NCBI GenBank assembly: GCA_946478645.1
Contig: CAMLCW010000193.1
Span: 1 to 9,625 of the forward strand
Reading direction: 5' to 3'
DNA: 9,625 nt
DNA from: an uncultured Variovorax sp.
GTDB taxonomy: Bacteria; Pseudomonadota; Gammaproteobacteria; Burkholderiales; Burkholderiaceae
The position numbers were made by a program, and so were the translations under genes. Positions 6,989-9,625 of the stretch are shown here, one piece after another; position 1 is the first letter of the stretch, and the number at the start of each line of letters is the position of its first letter. Below the pieces are notes generated by a model that did not search any database, was not told the origin of the DNA, and saw only the letters and a list, made by a program, of their open reading frames with translations.

Positions 6989-8026
6989 ATGAAGTTCCGT
7001 CGCACCCTGCTCGGCCTTGCCGCCGTCGCCACCGCCCTGGGCATGTTCTCGACCGGCGCCATGGCGCAGGCCGCCTACAAGGCCGAATACAAGATGTCGC
7101 TCGTGCTCGGCCCGCCGACACCCTGGGGTCAGGCCGGGAAGATCTGGGCCGACCTCGTGAAGGAGCGCACCCAGGGCCGTATCAACATCAAGCTGTACCC
7201 GGGCGTGTCGCTGATCCAGGGCGACCAGACGCGCGAGTTCAGCGCACTGCGCCAGGGCGTGATCGACATGGCCGTGGGCTCGACCATCAACTGGTCGCCG
7301 CAGGTCAAGCAGCTCAACCTGTTCTCGATGCCGTTCCTGATGCCCGACTACGCGGCCATCGATTCGCTCACGCAGGGCGAAGTCGGCAAGGACATCTTCA
7401 AGACCCTCGACAAGGCCGGCGTGGTGCCGCTCGCGTGGGGCGAGAACGGCTTCCGCGAGATCACCAACTCCAAGAAGCCGATCAAGTCGCCCGACGACCT
7501 GAAGGGCATGAAGATCCGTGTGGTCGGCTCGCCGATCTACTCCGACATGCTCACCGCGCTCGGCGCCAACCCGACGCAGATGAGCTGGGCCGATGCGCAG
7601 CCGGCGCTGTCGAGCGGCGCGGTCGACGGCCAGGAGAACCCGCTGTTCCTGTTCACCGTGCTCAAGATGCACACGGTGGGCCAGAAGTTCGTGACCACCT
7701 GGGGCTACGTGGCCGATCCGCTGGTGTTCGTGGTCAACAAGGAGATCTGGGCCTCGTGGACGCCGGCCGACCAGGCGATCGTGCGCCAGGCCGCCATCGA
7801 CGCCGGCAAGCAGGAGATCGAGATCGCGCGCAAGGGCCTGGTCGAAGCCGACAAGCCCGTGCTCAAGGACATCGCCGCGATGGGCGTGACCGTCACCCAG
7901 CTCACGCCGGCCGAGCGCGAAGCCTTCGTCAAGGCCACGCGGCCGGTGTACGACAAGTGGAAGTCGACCGTCGGTGCCGACCTCGTGGCCAAGGCCGAGA
8001 AGGCGATCGCGGCGCGGAAGAAGTAA
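6989..8026 (+). CDS. TRAP transporter solute-binding protein (DctP-type)
   Basis: This is the periplasmic receptor that delivers ligand to the TRAP membrane subunits encoded just upstream. It has 345 residues. The signal peptide MKFRRTLLGLAAVATALGMF... has likely cleavage after AMA at residue 26. Family features include the start of the mature fold (GPPTPWGQAGKIWADLVKE), LIQGDQTREFSALRQGVIDM, and GENGFREITN. The segment DDLKGMKIRV carries the conserved Arg (R177) that in characterised members salt-bridges the ligand carboxylate; VDGQENPLFLF follows. The Arg argues for an acidic ligand. The next gene, a nucleoside hydrolase 49 bp away, hints at a nucleoside-related compound instead; this conflict is unresolved. 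The separation from the membrane genes by a hairpin repeat could allow a different expression level for the receptor. Confidence 0.94.
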   Translation: MKFRRTLLGLAAVATALGMFSTGAMAQAAYKAEYKMSLVLGPPTPWGQAGKIWADLVKERTQGRINIKLYPGVSLIQGDQTREFSALRQGVIDMAVGSTINWSPQVKQLNLFSMPFLMPDYAAIDSLTQGEVGKDIFKTLDKAGVVPLAWGENGFREITNSKKPIKSPDDLKGMKIRVVGSPIYSDMLTALGANPTQMSWADAQPALSSGAVDGQENPLFLFTVLKMHTVGQKFVTTWGYVADPLVFVVNKEIWASWTPADQAIVRQAAIDAGKQEIEIARKGLVEADKPVLKDIAAMGVTVTQLTPAEREAFVKATRPVYDKWKSTVGADLVAKAEKAIAARKK

Positions 8027-8063
8027 GCGGAACAGCCAGGCGGCGGGCAGCGATGCGCGCCGC

Positions 8064-8069
8064 GACAAT
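8064..8069 (+). promoter_or_regulatory. Possible -10 element (GACAAT) for a leaderless nucleoside hydrolase mRNA
   Basis: GACAAT matches four of six positions of the sigma-70 -10 consensus and ends 6 nt before ATG 8076, so transcription would begin at or very near the start codon. No Shine-Dalgarno precedes this ATG. No credible -35 box is seen at the usual distance, so this is weak. Confidence 0.25.
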
Positions 8070-8075
8070 GGTGCG

Positions 8076-9026
8076 ATGCACACCCTGATCATCGACACCG
8101 ACCCCGGCGCGGACGACGTGATCGCGCTGCTGTTCGCGATGGCGGCGCCCGGGCAGCTCGGCATCGAGGCACTGACCGTGGTGGCCGGCAACGTCCCGCT
8201 GGCCAAGACCTCGCGCAACGCGCGCCTCGCCTGCGAATGGGCCGGCCGGCCCGGCATTCCGGTGTATGCCGGCGCCGAGCGCCCGCTGCGGCGCGCGCCG
8301 ATCCACGCCGCGCACGTCCACGGCCAGGAAGGCATCACGGGCGTGGCGGTTCACGAGCCCGCCGCGCCGCTCGCCGGCGGCCATGCGGTCGATCACCTCA
8401 TCCGCACGCTGCGCGCCGCGCCCGCCCGCAGCGTGACGCTCGCCATGCTCGGCCCGCAGACCAATCTGGCGCTCGCGCTCGAACAGGCGCCCGACATCGT
8501 CGGCGGCCTGCGCGAACTGGTGCTGATGGCCGGGGCGCACTTCAATGGCGGCAACATCACGCCGGTCGCCGAATTCAACGTGTTTGCCGACCCGCACGCG
8601 GCCGAGCTGGTGCTCGAGCGGTGCGCGGTGCGCAGCGTGCCGGTCACGATGCTGCCGCTCGACGTGACGCACCGCATCCTCACGAGCGAAGAACGTATCG
8701 CGCGGCTGCGCGGCATCGGCAATCGCGCGGGCCGCATCGTGGCCGACATCCTCGACGCCTACGCGCCGCAGGAGATGGCGCACTACGGCCTGCCGGGCGG
8801 GCCGGTGCACGACGCGACGGTGATCGGCTACCTGCTCGCGCCCGGGCTGTTCGAGGGGCGGCGGATCCACGTCGAGATCGACAGCCGCGAAGGCATGGGC
8901 TTCGGGCAGACGGTGGCCGACTGGCACGGCAGCCTGGGGCGGCCGGCGAACGTGAACTGGATCGTGGACGGTGATGCAGCAGGCTTTTTCGACCTGCTGA
9001 CGGCGCACATTGCGCGGCTGCCTTGA
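8076..9026 (+). CDS. Inosine-uridine-preferring nucleoside hydrolase family protein
   Basis: This 316-residue cytoplasmic enzyme is predicted to hydrolyse the N-glycosidic bond of (deoxy)ribonucleosides to base and sugar. The Ca2+-binding start DTDPGADD is at 7-14, with D9, D13 and D14 as expected metal ligands. N39 lies in VVAGN, and GPQTNLA is at 126-132. The ribose-site segment NGGNITPVAEFN (157-168) contains N160, E166 and N168, and HDA at 245-247 has the active-site His and Asp. All align with characterised family members, so it should be active. Base preference is not readable. ATG 8076 is chosen because the conserved motif starts six residues later; upstream in-frame sequence is Arg-rich read-through. 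It follows the TRAP binding protein by 49 bp without a terminator, so co-transcription is likely, with a possible internal leaderless promoter. The stop codon lies 2 bp before the hexamer tract. Confidence 0.93.
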   Translation: MHTLIIDTDPGADDVIALLFAMAAPGQLGIEALTVVAGNVPLAKTSRNARLACEWAGRPGIPVYAGAERPLRRAPIHAAHVHGQEGITGVAVHEPAAPLAGGHAVDHLIRTLRAAPARSVTLAMLGPQTNLALALEQAPDIVGGLRELVLMAGAHFNGGNITPVAEFNVFADPHAAELVLERCAVRSVPVTMLPLDVTHRILTSEERIARLRGIGNRAGRIVADILDAYAPQEMAHYGLPGGPVHDATVIGYLLAPGLFEGRRIHVEIDSREGMGFGQTVADWHGSLGRPANVNWIVDGDAAGFFDLLTAHIARLP

Positions 9027-9028
9027 AG

Positions 9029-9087
9029 GCGGGAGCGGGAGCGGGAGCGGGAGCGGGAGCGGGAGCGGGAGCGGGAGCGGGAGCGGG
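9029..9087. repeat. GGGAGC hexanucleotide tandem repeat, nine perfect copies
   Basis: Nine exact GGGAGC units fill 9031-9084, preceded by GC and followed by a partial GGG. The + strand therefore has ten G-triplets separated by three bases, fitting the canonical G-quadruplex pattern. It begins 2 bp after the nucleoside hydrolase stop. Six bases equal two codons, so Gly-Ser, Pro-Ala, Pro-Leu or similar dipeptide ORFs across it are artefacts. Copy number is likely to vary by slippage. Confidence 0.95.
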
Positions 9088-9090
9088 CAG

Positions 9091-9134
9091 CCGGACGCAG
9101 AGGACGCGAAGGTTTCGCAGAGGACGCGAAAGAA
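9091..9134. repeat. Half-copy of the dispersed intergenic repeat
   Basis: It begins CCGGACGCAG like the left arm at 6845 and contains the unit CGCAGAGGACGCGAA twice exactly (9096-9110 and 9116-9130) with a 20-bp period. It closely resembles either arm of the inverted repeat at 6835-6956. No opposing arm follows; instead an unrelated terminator hairpin starts within 15 bp. Confidence 0.8.
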
Positions 9135-9142
9135 TACCCATG

Positions 9143-9177
9143 AAAAAAGGGAAACCAGAATTACCTGGTTTCCCTTT
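9143..9177 (-). terminator. Strong intrinsic terminator for the minus-strand ABC transporter gene
   Basis: Arms at 9146-9158 and 9165-9177 pair perfectly over 13 bp around a six-base loop. Read on the minus strand, the GC-containing stem runs directly into six T's (A's at 9143-9148), about 40 bp past the stop codon of the ATPase gene. On the + strand only TTT follows the GGGAAACCAG core, so it may also stop nucleoside hydrolase transcripts but less well. Confidence 0.85.
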
Positions 9178-9217
9178 GGCGACCCTCGCGAATTCTTCGC
9201 GTATGGCAATCCGTATT

Positions 9218-9625
<408 letters not shown>

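Noticed and set aside
5391..7121. Long minus-strand open frame opposite the TRAP large subunit
   Set aside because: It is a shadow frame of low-complexity His/Arg/Asp-rich composition, crossing the intergenic repeat; the opposite strand carries strong family motifs.
9091..9135. CRISPR-like direct repeats
   Set aside because: Only two units at a 20-bp period with about 5 bp between them; there are no spacers and no cas genes.
9187..9201. CGCGAA/TTCGCG hairpin beside the ATPase stop codon
   Set aside because: It is a 6-bp stem with no T-tract, next to a far stronger terminator, with no sign of function.

Overview
The window is a high-GC bacterial segment that reads like an accessory catabolic and uptake region of a Betaproteobacterium, most likely Comamonadaceae and perhaps Variovorax. 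This rests on strong G/C third positions, two Bug-type periplasmic binding proteins, a class III CoA-transferase and a complete TRAP transporter. A CGCAGAGGACGC-type intergenic repeat also resembles repeats I associate with that group. The genus is inference; no rRNA or marker gene is present.

Region 1 (1-4866, + strand) is a carboxylic-acid uptake and CoA-activation cluster. It holds the 3' part of a family III CoA-transferase, a Bug/TctC-type solute-binding protein, an AMP-forming acyl-CoA synthetase and a second Bug protein. Gaps are 45-62 bp, so this is probably one transcription unit. A perfect hairpin lies on the CoA-transferase stop codon and may reduce read-through. No TctA/TctB membrane partners are present. 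The likely logic is that Bug proteins capture an organic acid, and the synthetase and/or CoA-transferase make its CoA thioester.

Region 2 (4867-8026, + strand) is a full TRAP transporter in the order small membrane subunit (Q), large membrane subunit (M), solute-binding protein (P). A 19-codon candidate leader ORF with its own Shine-Dalgarno ends in an ATGA overlap with the Q start, which has no Shine-Dalgarno. Q and M overlap by GTGA. M and P are separated by 167 bp filled by a large imperfect inverted repeat that may be a stable mRNA hairpin.

Region 3 (8027-9026, + strand) is a nucleoside hydrolase with all recognisable Ca2+/ribose-site residues. It lies 49 bp after the binding protein, so it may be co-transcribed or start from a leaderless promoter.

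Region 4 (9027-9217) is a convergent intergenic stretch. It holds nine perfect GGGAGC hexamers with G-quadruplex potential, a half-copy of the repeat found between M and P, and a strong intrinsic terminator for the minus-strand gene.

Region 5 (9218-9625, - strand) is the C-terminal part of a polar amino-acid ABC transporter ATPase, running off the window edge.

No tRNA, rRNA, CRISPR, transposase or prophage gene was seen, and no gene-free stretch exceeds 300 bases. All identified genes belong to known families. The least explained items are the dispersed repeat, the hexamer tract and the candidate leader ORF.
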